This document shows positions 1 through 4,537 of a stretch of DNA of 10,363 nt, in pieces (position 1 is the first letter of the stretch; each line of letters begins with the position of its first letter). Under the pieces are notes generated by a model. That model did not search any database and had not been told where the DNA came from. It saw only the letters and a list, made by a program, of their open reading frames with translations. Both the position numbers and the translations under genes were made by a program. Origin of the DNA: Smithella sp. (lineage in GTDB: Bacteria; Desulfobacterota; Syntrophia; Syntrophales; Smithellaceae); NCBI GenBank assembly GCA_012797505.1, contig JAAZOZ010000209.1, positions 1-10,363 on the forward strand, in the 5' to 3' direction.

Positions 1-332
1 ATTTCCCGGTTGGCAGCCGCTGAAATGCTTTGAGCCAGAACAATCCCCTGATCTATCAGCTGTTCTTTAGGAAACTTTTGCCCCTTCTTGGGTTTTATGA
101 CTTGCCCAAGCCAGCTGTCTACGGTCTTGCCGTCACCATCATCGCCTGCCTCAACTGCCAGCACAGTGATTTCGTTGACAGCAGTGCTGTCCGTCCCAAC
201 ATAGGACCAGGACTCGGGTTCAGGTTCTGAAGGGTTAATGATTGCTGGAGCTGTTTGAGCCTCCGCTTCATTCGCAGGTCTTACAACTTCGCTATTTTCT
301 TGTTTTGTTAAATCTACATTTTTATTAGACAT
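1..332 (-). CDS. Hypothetical acidic protein, N-terminal part (runs off left edge)
   Basis: The minus-strand frame opens with ATG at 330-332 and stays open to the window edge, giving at least 110 residues starting MSNKNVDLTKQENSEVV. A near-perfect Shine-Dalgarno (AGGAGG, within 341-347) sits about 9 nt upstream and fixes the start. The first 45 residues are hydrophilic, rich in Glu, Pro and Asn, and probably disordered. After this come a short beta-prone stretch (NEITVLAVEAGDDGDG) and a Lys-rich segment. No signal peptide or membrane segment is visible. I do not recognise the family. It lies downstream of the 66-aa gene at 542-742, but a terminator-like hairpin (387-416) separates the two, so its transcription may be independent or attenuated. 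Codon use is AT-richer than in the genes right of 1511, consistent with an accessory region. I am fairly sure it is a real gene because of the strong ribosome binding site and the long open frame; its function is unknown. Confidence 0.72.
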   Translation of the reverse strand, partial: MSNKNVDLTKQENSEVVRPANEAEAQTAPAIINPSEPEPESWSYVGTDSTAVNEITVLAVEAGDDGDGKTVDSWLGQVIKPKKGQKFPKEQLIDQGIVLAQSISAAANRE

Positions 333-386
333 TTTCAAATTCCTCCTAATAGAGCTATGGTTGAATGGTTGCTGGTTTCCGGAAAT

Positions 387-416
387 AAAAAAGCCACCCC
401 CGTTGCCAGGAATGGC
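387..416 (-). terminator. Rho-independent terminator candidate upstream of the left-edge gene
   Basis: Read on the minus strand, 416-393 can fold into a GC-rich stem of about 8-9 pairs, including some G-U, with a 6-nt loop (GGCAAC). Six T residues (392-387) follow directly. It lies between the 66-aa gene and the left-edge gene, about 30 nt after a micro-ORF with a strong ribosome binding site, so it could end transcription from 542-742 or act as an attenuator for the gene at 1-332. Confidence 0.5.
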
Positions 417-445
417 CTCTTTCTATCCGCTGCGTTCCGCTTATG

Positions 446-460
446 TTAGCTCGTTTGCAT
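446..460 (-). other. Micro-ORF (4 codons, MQTS) with strong Shine-Dalgarno; possible leader peptide
   Basis: On the minus strand a very strong purine-rich Shine-Dalgarno (GGGAGGAGG, 464-472) stands just before GTG-ATG, and the ATG at 458-460 is followed by only three sense codons and TAA (446-448). No longer frame begins here. The 333-541 interval between two minus-strand genes otherwise holds an inverted repeat GGTTTC/GAAACC (488-508) and the terminator-like hairpin at 387-416. The order ribosome binding site, tiny ORF, hairpin plus T-run, next gene resembles a translational attenuation leader. It could equally be a relic of a decayed gene start. Confidence 0.3.
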
Positions 461-541
461 CACCTCCTCCCTTATTAAAAAGTTGGTTTCCCTATTTAAG
501 AAACCATCACTGCATCCGATCTGAGCCTCTTGACGGTGTAA

Positions 542-742
542 TTACAAACCACAATTTTTATAATTGCCGTAAAGTTCCAATTTTTCCCATTGGCGTTGTT
601 GGCTTGGATCATCAATGTGATATTCAAGGTCAGCCTTCGTTAGTTTAATATTGCTTAACGATGAACCACAGCTCTTCCGCGGAACTTTTCCGTATCTGAG
701 GAATTTCCGCCGCGCCGACTTTGATAAATTGTTGTTTGACAT
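542..742 (-). CDS. Hypothetical 66-aa basic protein
   Basis: A complete small gene on the minus strand. ATG at 740-742 follows an excellent Shine-Dalgarno (AAGGAGGG, 750-757) at 7-nt spacing, and the frame ends in TAA at 542-544. The N-terminal third is basic (LSKSARRKFLRYGKVPRK) and would suit nucleic-acid binding. The remainder is hydrophilic with a cluster of acidic and Gln residues (DLEYHIDDPSQQRQWEKLEL). No membrane segment, signal peptide or Cys motif is present, and I do not recognise a family. Its start (MSNNN) resembles that of the next gene downstream (MSNKN), but the rest does not. It lies between the helix-turn-helix gene and the left-edge gene, all on the same strand, and could belong to the same mobile or accessory module. 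The strong ribosome binding site is the main support; the function is unknown. Confidence 0.6.
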   Translation of the reverse strand: MSNNNLSKSARRKFLRYGKVPRKSCGSSLSNIKLTKADLEYHIDDPSQQRQWEKLELYGNYKNCGL

Positions 743-882
743 CTTGTTTCCCTCCTTATTTAATCATTCCGGTAAAATTACCAAAGCTCAATTGAACAGA
801 TAAGAGAATAAACTCAATGTGATGCCCTTTCAGTCTCACCACCTATTCGGGCATATGTGCATAAGATTACTTTTACTCCGTT

Positions 883-1068
883 CTAATCCACAGTTATTAT
901 TCGCCGACGGTCCAGCCAGCTTTCAACATCGCGAAGGTCATAAAGGCACTTCCGATCCAACTTTATGTATCGAGGTCCCTCCCCGCGCATTCGCAGATTG
1001 GCCAAGACACCTGCCGTCGTTCTCATCAATTCGGCCGTTTCCTTAGTTGTTAGATATCGACGCTCCAT
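883..1068 (-). CDS. Excisionase/AlpA-like helix-turn-helix DNA-binding protein
   Basis: This 61-residue protein has the typical layout of the HTH_17/excisionase family: YLTTKETAELMRTTAGVLAN (residues 5-24) forms the winged-helix HTH, followed by RMRGEGPRYIKLDRK (27-40) as the beta wing and LYDLRDVESWLDRRR (42-56) as the C-terminal helix. Full length matches the family (about 55-75 aa). The ATG at 1066-1068 has a GAGGG ribosome binding site (1075-1080) at 6-nt spacing. Such proteins act as excisionases (DNA-bending directionality factors for integrases), AlpA-type phage regulators, or small regulators in plasmids and islands. Which one applies cannot be told here because no integrase is in view. 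A perfect TATAAT (1119-1124) lies upstream, with a repeated TAGGCTAT motif in the -35 region. It is transcribed towards the other small AT-rich genes to the left. The family assignment is firm; the role as excisionase is inference. Confidence 0.8.
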   Translation of the reverse strand: MERRYLTTKETAELMRTTAGVLANLRMRGEGPRYIKLDRKCLYDLRDVESWLDRRRIITVD

Positions 1069-1118
1069 CGTCTACCCTCTTCGTAATTTTGTTGATTGTA
1101 AGTTAAACTATTGAAATC

Positions 1119-1168
1119 ATTATATCTACATGTGGGGTAGGCTATAGGGAACGGTCAAAATAGGCTAT
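1119..1168 (-). promoter_or_regulatory. Control region of the HTH gene: TATAAT box plus TAGGCTAT direct repeats
   Basis: On the minus strand a consensus -10 (TATAAT, 1119-1124) stands 50 nt upstream of the helix-turn-helix gene start, but no recognisable -35 is found at 16-18 nt. Instead, the -35 position falls on one copy of an 8-bp direct repeat, TAGGCTAT (plus-strand 1138-1145), with a second copy at 1161-1168 (23-bp period). A weak -35 overlapped by a repeated motif suggests a regulator-dependent promoter, possibly autoregulated. The second copy abuts the ribosome binding site of the divergent ORF at 1182. Confidence 0.35.
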
Positions 1169-1181
1169 GGGAGGGGGAAAA

Positions 1182-1388
1182 ATGAATTATTTGAAATTGA
1201 CAGAACATAGATCGATGGGCTTTTTTAGATTAAGGGAAATTTCAAGCGGCTACGATTTCATCAAGAATATGCAAGTGAATCCTGATACATTTTTAAGGCA
1301 TAATAATCACGAGCGGTTGGGCAGCGGTGGGTGGCCACAGTCCATGCCAGGTCTTTTTTGGGAGGGTAAAGTGATGAGTAACCGATAA
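1182..1388 (+). CDS. Hypothetical 68-aa protein (tentative)
   Basis: A plus-strand frame begins with ATG at 1182 after a purine-rich Shine-Dalgarno (GGGAGGGGG, 1169-1177) and ends in TAA at 1386-1388. An in-frame ATG at 1167 lies upstream of that ribosome binding site and is less likely. The product (MNYLKLTEHRSMGFFRLREI...) is soluble, with no signal peptide, transmembrane segment or known motif. It is divergent from the helix-turn-helix gene and convergent with tRNA-Phe. Its last residues, VMSNR, coincide with a second ribosome binding site plus ATG inside the same frame (GGGAGG about 8 nt before ATG AGT AAC CGA TAA). This hints that a former gene start has been fused or truncated here. I do not recognise the family; it could be a chance open frame. 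Confidence 0.4.
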   Translation: MNYLKLTEHRSMGFFRLREISSGYDFIKNMQVNPDTFLRHNNHERLGSGGWPQSMPGLFWEGKVMSNR

Positions 1389-1462
1389 TCTTATGCAAAA
1401 ATAGATCATTTCTGACGGCAAATATAGATTGAAGCGCAGCTTGGTGTTAGCTATGAGTTAGC

Positions 1463-1499
1463 AAAAATAAAAAAAGGGCTAACCATGAATGGCTAACCC
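1463..1499 (-). terminator. Rho-independent terminator of tRNA-Phe
   Basis: Just beyond the tRNA 3' end, the minus strand has a hairpin with arms at 1490-1499 and 1476-1485: 10 pairs, two of them G-U, and a 4-nt loop. A T-rich run (1475-1463, seven Ts, A, five Ts) follows. This is a strong intrinsic terminator for the minus-strand tRNA transcript. The same segment also reads as a direct repeat GGCTAACC spaced by 6 nt. The rest of 1389-1462 holds nothing I can identify. Confidence 0.85.
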
Positions 1500-1510
1500 C
1501 TTGATTTTAC

Positions 1511-1586
1511 TGGTGGGTCAGGGCAGAATTGAACTGCCGACACTCGGATTTTCAGTCCGATGCTCTACCGACTGAGCTACCGACCC
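1511..1586 (-). tRNA. tRNA-Phe (GAA), CCA encoded
   Basis: A complete 76-nt cloverleaf on the minus strand: 7-bp acceptor (GGGTCGG with CTGACCC, one G-U pair), D-arm GCTC/GAGC with an AGTCGGTA loop, anticodon stem TCGGA/TCCGA with loop CTGAAAA, 5-nt variable loop, T-arm GGCAG/CTGCC with TTCAATT, discriminator A and encoded CCA (1511-1513). The anticodon GAA lies at 1551-1553 and specifies Phe. The gene follows the RDD gene on the same strand after 59 nt and has its own terminator. Its 3' end faces the AT-rich region of small genes, as expected if that region were an element integrated at the tRNA. Confidence 0.97.
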
Positions 1587-1631
1587 GAACATATGGCCAA
1601 ACCTGTTTAAAGGCCGAAAACCTCTATAAAA

Positions 1632-1650
1632 CTTGACTCCCTTTGTCAAG
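1632..1650 (-). promoter_or_regulatory. Inverted repeat at RDD gene end / tRNA-Phe upstream region
   Basis: The minus strand carries CTTGAC-N7-GTCAAG, a 6-bp perfect inverted repeat that includes the RDD gene stop codon, followed by TTTTATAG. It could be a weak terminator for the RDD transcript. Alternatively, the embedded TTGACA with TATAGA 15 nt further on could be a sub-optimally spaced promoter for tRNA-Phe. Neither reading is strong. Confidence 0.25.
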
Positions 1651-2278
1651 GCATTTTTTGCCCGTCCACCCCCGCCGCGCCGCTGGCAATAGGCGCTTCC
1701 GTCTTTTTTTCTTCCGGTTGTGAAGCGTTGACAGGGATGCAGCCGAATCCGGCGGGATTTTGCGGTCCTGATGAGGAATCGGGAATCGAAATTCCGGCTT
1801 CACTTCCCTGCGGTTCGCGAATGATCACTACCGTTCCGGCAATCTTGTCGTGCCAGCCCTGCTTCCTCCGGTCAAACGCAATCCAGAGATACCCGAGGCA
1901 GAAAACGAGGCTGGAGACCAGGTAGCCGACCGATCTCAAAAATGCCGTGCCGAAGGAAATCGACTCCCCGGTGACGGAGACCACCTGCAGGCCCAGCAGC
2001 CTTTTTCCGGGTGTGCGTCCGGTCGAACCGTGAAAATAGGTAAAGTAGGCGATATTGACGGCAAACGTCAGAACCCAGATCCAGGCGGTCAGCGAAGCCA
2101 GCTTGGCCGGGTCCGTCATCTGGGCGACGATCGCCCTGCCGTCGCCGGTCATTGCGCCGGAAATGTAGGCCACGCCTGCCACAACCCCCAGAAAGATGAT
2201 CACGACGCTGACGATGAATCCGTCGATCATGTACGCGATGAAACGGCGCCAGAAGCCCGCGAATGCGTATGTTGTCAT
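1646..2278 (-). CDS. RDD family membrane protein
   Basis: A 210-residue inner-membrane protein of the RDD family (PF06271). The domain spans residues 6-155: the opening GFWRRFIAYMIDG (8-20) carries the family's Arg and first Asp, the middle has the characteristic STGRTPGKRLLGLQVV (85-100), and FDRRKQGWHDKIAGTVV (135-151) has the later Asp residues. Hydrophobic stretches at about 18-40, 64-83 and 114-134 give three membrane helices. The C-terminal 55 residues are a hydrophilic, Ser/Pro/Glu-rich tail that is probably disordered and lies outside the domain. RDD proteins are poorly characterised; transport or ion-homeostasis roles have been proposed for some members. The ATG (2276-2278) overlaps the rsmE stop in an ATGA arrangement, so the two are translationally coupled and share a transcript. 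A functional link to rRNA modification is not implied. Confidence 0.9.
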   Translation of the reverse strand: MTTYAFAGFWRRFIAYMIDGFIVSVVIIFLGVVAGVAYISGAMTGDGRAIVAQMTDPAKLASLTAWIWVLTFAVNIAYFTYFHGSTGRTPGKRLLGLQVVSVTGESISFGTAFLRSVGYLVSSLVFCLGYLWIAFDRRKQGWHDKIAGTVVIIREPQGSEAGISIPDSSSGPQNPAGFGCIPVNASQPEEKKTEAPIASGAAGVDGQKMP

Positions 2279-3048
2279 GTCCCGATCCCTTCCGCGACGT
2301 CGCTGAATATGCCTTTCTCGTACTGGATGATCGACAGAATCGCCGCCGCCGCTGTTTCCACTTTTAAAATCTGCCGGCCGAGGCTCACGGAAATAAAACC
2401 GCTTTCCCTGGCCCGATCCACTTCCTCCCGGGTAAGTCCGCCCTCCGGCCCGACAATAATAAAATAATGCGCCGCGCCGTCAAACCGGCCATCGGACAAA
2501 ACCTCCCGAATCGTTAGCCGGTCCTCTTCCTCCCAGAAAATCAGCTTGCGCGCGCCGGAATCCGCGCGTTTCAGCATATCGGCAAAGGACAATACCGGCT
2601 CCACCACGGTCACGCTGGAACTCCGCGTACAGCGCGCCGCCTCCTGGACGATCTTTTGCCAGCGGGCAACTTTTGCCGACGATTTTTCCCCTTCCATCCT
2701 TCGGACGGAACGCGCCGCCGCCACGGGAATGATGACATCCGTTCCCAGCTCCGCGGCCGTCCTGACGATCCCGTCCATTTTCCCCGCCTTCGGAATGCCC
2801 TGGGCCAGCGTCACGCGGATTTTCCTTTGAACCGGCGGGAGGGACGCGCCAAGACGGACCGTCACTCCCGACGCGCTGAAATTTTCGATGCGGGCTTCAA
2901 ACTCATGGCCATAACCGTCAAAGACCAAAATGGCGTCGCCCGGTTTCAGGCGCAGAACCGTCTTCAGATACCGGAGATGATCCGGGCCGAGCACGCATTG
3001 CGAAGCATTTTGCAGCGTCTCGGGACTGTAGATTCGGGGCAATGTCAA
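2275..3048 (-). CDS. rsmE: 16S rRNA (uracil-1498-N3)-methyltransferase
   Basis: RsmE transfers a methyl group from S-adenosylmethionine to N3 of U1498 of 16S rRNA in the 30S subunit and belongs to the SPOUT superfamily. With a TTG start at 3046-3048 the product has 257 residues, close to the usual ~245. An N-terminal PUA-like part (about 1-70: PRIYSPETLQ, HLRYLKTVLRLKPGDAI, VFDGYGHEFEARI) is followed by the SPOUT domain with QGIPKAGKMDGIVRTAAELG (83-102), the SAM-site loop FIIVGPEGGLTREEVDRA (196-213) and the knot end VSLGRQILKVETAAAAIL (221-238). A GGAAAG ribosome binding site lies 9 nt before this TTG; a second TTG (3040-3042) is the alternative. The frame remains open upstream to an ATG at 3277-3279, but that stretch is the intergenic repeat plus the prmA tail, and its translation does not resemble RsmE. 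It lies downstream of prmA, a common neighbour. Confidence 0.93.
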   Translation of the reverse strand: MTLPRIYSPETLQNASQCVLGPDHLRYLKTVLRLKPGDAILVFDGYGHEFEARIENFSASGVTVRLGASLPPVQRKIRVTLAQGIPKAGKMDGIVRTAAELGTDVIIPVAAARSVRRMEGEKSSAKVARWQKIVQEAARCTRSSSVTVVEPVLSFADMLKRADSGARKLIFWEEEDRLTIREVLSDGRFDGAAHYFIIVGPEGGLTREEVDRARESGFISVSLGRQILKVETAAAAILSIIQYEKGIFSDVAEGIGT

Positions 3049-3082
3049 CGTCAGGCACTTTCCGAGAGCTTTGCAGAATCCT

Positions 3083-3184
3083 ACAACTCCAGCACCTTTG
3101 TCATACCGGAGCAGGCCGGTATCCAGTATGATCAAGTATTTCCTGGATTCCAGCCTTCGCGGGAATCCAGGAAAATGGAGTTGT
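3083..3184. repeat. Composite palindromic intergenic repeat between prmA and rsmE
   Basis: This gap holds two nested palindromes: ATACCGG/CCGGTAT (3103-3109 with 3116-3122) and a 13-bp perfect stem TTTCCTGGATTCC/GGAATCCAGGAAA (3139-3151 with 3162-3174), whose loop carries the familiar GCCTTCGC core. Both are enclosed by a 9-bp inverted repeat, ACAACTCCA (3083-3091) and TGGAGTTGT (3176-3184). The palindromes resemble dispersed extragenic repeats that I associate with Deltaproteobacteria and other Proteobacteria. As RNA the 13-bp hairpin would be stable and lies in the leader of rsmE. No transposase is present. Confidence 0.75.
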
Positions 3185-3233
3185 GCAAAGGTCCCTTTTC
3201 CGTCAAAATGATTGGCCTGCCGCCCGGAAGCGA

Positions 3234-4178
3234 TCAGGATGGTCCGCTGTTTTCTTTGCGCAGCACACAGCAGACCCATTCTTTCTCGGTCAGCCGACGA
3301 TACTGAACCAGCGGCGCAACCATGAAATGCTCTTCCATGGCGGGCACGTCGGCCTCAATTATTCCTGAAATAATCAGATAACCGCCGGGCAGAAGCTGAC
3401 GCACCAGATGCGGACGCATCTTCAGCAGCAATTTGGCCGTCAAATTGGCAATGATCAGATTGCGCGGCTGACTCATTTGCGCCGCGTCTTTGTTGCAGAT
3501 TTTGATTCGGTCTTCCACCGCGTTGATGAGCGCGTTCTGCGCGGCAATTTCCGTGGCCCGAGGGTCGTTGTCCACGCAAATCACATCCTGCGCGCCCATT
3601 TTGGCGGCGGTAATGCCCAGAATGCCTGTGCCGCATCCGGCGTCCAGCACCTTCCATTCGCCGATCGAACGGTCATTCAGAATAATATCCTCAATCGCTT
3701 CCATGCACATGCGGGTGGAAGCGTGCTGACCGGTTCCGAAAGCCATGCCCGGATCGATTTCCACGACAATGTCGCGGCTGTCCGGCGCGTATCGTTCCCA
3801 CGTCGGCTTGACGACAATATTCCTGCACACGCGGATCGGCTTGAAATACTTTTTCCACTGCTCTCCCCAGTCGGGATCGGTGATGGTTTCGGTAGAAAGC
3901 GCGGGGGCTGCTGCATCCGGAAAGATTTCTTCAAGGCTTTTGAGATATTTTTGAACCGCCTTCATCCGTTTTTCGGTGCGCGCGTCCGCGGGGAAAAATG
4001 CGTTGATGATTTCCGGTCCGGTAGACTCGGGAAAATCATCGGCGCCGGGCGGCATCAGCGATTCGGAAAACACGCCCTGCGCGCCTGTTTCTTCCAGAAA
4101 ATTGCCGAGGGCGTCGATTTGTTCGGCGGGCGCCGAAATCTGAATTTTCAACCATTTTTCGGGTTCTTTTTGCGTCAT
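3234..4178 (-). CDS. prmA: Ribosomal protein L11 methyltransferase
   Basis: PrmA methylates ribosomal protein L11 using S-adenosylmethionine. The 314-residue product has the small N-terminal substrate-recognition domain (about 8-90, starting KWLKIQISAPAEQIDALGNF), the hallmark DPGMAFGTGQHAST (142-155), SAM motif I VLDAGCGTGILGITAAKMGA (177-196), the acidic ribose-binding segment ICVDNDP (200-206), and NLIIANLTAKLLL (240-252), which matches the catalytic-loop region of the family. The length is slightly above the usual 290-300. The start at 4176-4178 is chosen because it is preceded by GAAGG at 7-nt spacing and because a good promoter (4218-4246) lies just upstream. An in-frame ATG at 4281-4283 would sit upstream of that promoter and would add 35 residues unlike the family. 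It is the first gene of the minus-strand block with rsmE and the RDD gene. Confidence 0.95.
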   Translation of the reverse strand: MTQKEPEKWLKIQISAPAEQIDALGNFLEETGAQGVFSESLMPPGADDFPESTGPEIINAFFPADARTEKRMKAVQKYLKSLEEIFPDAAAPALSTETITDPDWGEQWKKYFKPIRVCRNIVVKPTWERYAPDSRDIVVEIDPGMAFGTGQHASTRMCMEAIEDIILNDRSIGEWKVLDAGCGTGILGITAAKMGAQDVICVDNDPRATEIAAQNALINAVEDRIKICNKDAAQMSQPRNLIIANLTAKLLLKMRPHLVRQLLPGGYLIISGIIEADVPAMEEHFMVAPLVQYRRLTEKEWVCCVLRKENSGPS

Positions 4179-4217
4179 GGTCCAGCCTTCAATGCTGTAG
4201 TGAAAAAAACCGGTTTT

Positions 4218-4246
4218 TATATAGCCTGTTCTTTCAAATATATCAA
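4218..4246 (-). promoter_or_regulatory. Sigma70-type promoter of prmA
   Basis: On the minus strand, TTGATA (-35, 4241-4246) and TATATA (-10, 4218-4223) are separated by exactly 17 nt. The predicted start point near 4211 gives a short leader of about 30 nt before the prmA ATG at 4178. A 14-bp palindrome (AAAAACCGGTTTTT, 4205-4218) overlaps the start point and could be an operator, though it is not specific enough to claim. Confidence 0.65.
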
Positions 4247-4368
4247 GTCGCGCGGGGCAGAGCCGGGCGGTGCGTAAATCCAAACCGGAGGGGCATTCCT
4301 TCTCTGTGTGAGGAAATCCGCCGGACAGGTTTTGGCACCGGCCCGGACTTGGCCGTCCGTCAGGATTT

Positions 4369-4400
4369 GGCTTGACAAAAACAAGCCCGGGGACTTATTT
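4369..4400 (+). promoter_or_regulatory. Promoter candidate of the glycyl radical enzyme operon with inverted repeat over -35
   Basis: A consensus -35, TTGACA (4372-4377), is followed after 17 nt by TTATTT (4395-4400), a weaker -10. The -35 lies inside a 6-bp inverted repeat, GGCTTG-N7-CAAGCC (4369-4387), positioned where a repressor or activator site would be expected. Transcription would begin near 4407 and give a leader of about 130 nt. The rest of the 4247-4368 interval, upstream of both promoters, shows nothing I can identify. Confidence 0.5.
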
Positions 4401-4418
4401 TGACACCGGTAATGCTAC

Positions 4419-4497
4419 CTGCCGGGAAACAAAGACCGTTTCCGTGATGAAGGCCGTCTTAAAACCACGGGAAACGGCATCTTCGGTGATCCGGCAG
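4419..4497 (+). ncRNA. Structured 5' leader candidate of the glycyl radical enzyme mRNA
   Basis: A closing stem CTGCCGG (4419-4425) with CCGGCAG (4491-4497) encloses a long hairpin pairing 4436-4446 with 4466-4477 (11 pairs, one bulged G, 19-nt loop) and a small ATC/GAT hairpin (4479-4490). The long hairpin competes with another stem, GGAAAC (4425-4430) with GTTTCC (4438-4443), because they share bases. A Shine-Dalgarno (GGGAGG) lies 40 nt further on, just before the ATG at 4538. Mutually exclusive stems are typical of regulatory leaders, but I match no known riboswitch class. No T-run terminator is present, so control at translation or RNA stability would be more likely than termination. This is inference from pairing only. 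Confidence 0.3.
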
Positions 4498-4537
4498 AAA
4501 AGCCTGATTGCGCAAACCTTTTTACCGGGAGGCAACC

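Noticed and set aside
3049..3279. N-terminal extension of RsmE up to the ATG at 3279
   Set aside because: It would translate the palindromic repeat and overlap the prmA end, and the extra 77 residues do not resemble RsmE. The TTG start gives the normal length.
4205..4218. AAAAACCGGTTTTT palindrome followed by Ts as a terminator
   Set aside because: It has no loop and a mostly A-T stem, and it overlaps the prmA start point. It is not a plausible intrinsic terminator, at most an operator.
3408..4277. Plus-strand open frame (289 codons) opposite prmA
   Set aside because: prmA is firmly identified on the minus strand by its motifs and promoter. The antisense product is His/Arg/Phe-rich and without family features.
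4179..4283. Upstream ATG for prmA at 4283
   Set aside because: It lies upstream of a 17-nt-spaced -35/-10 pair at 4218-4246 and adds residues unlike PrmA. The start at 4178 has a ribosome binding site.
4331..4356. Sigma54-like element (TGGCAC...TTGGC) upstream of the glycyl radical operon
   Set aside because: The spacing between the GG and GC elements is wrong: TGGCAC and TTGG are 10 nt apart instead of 5.
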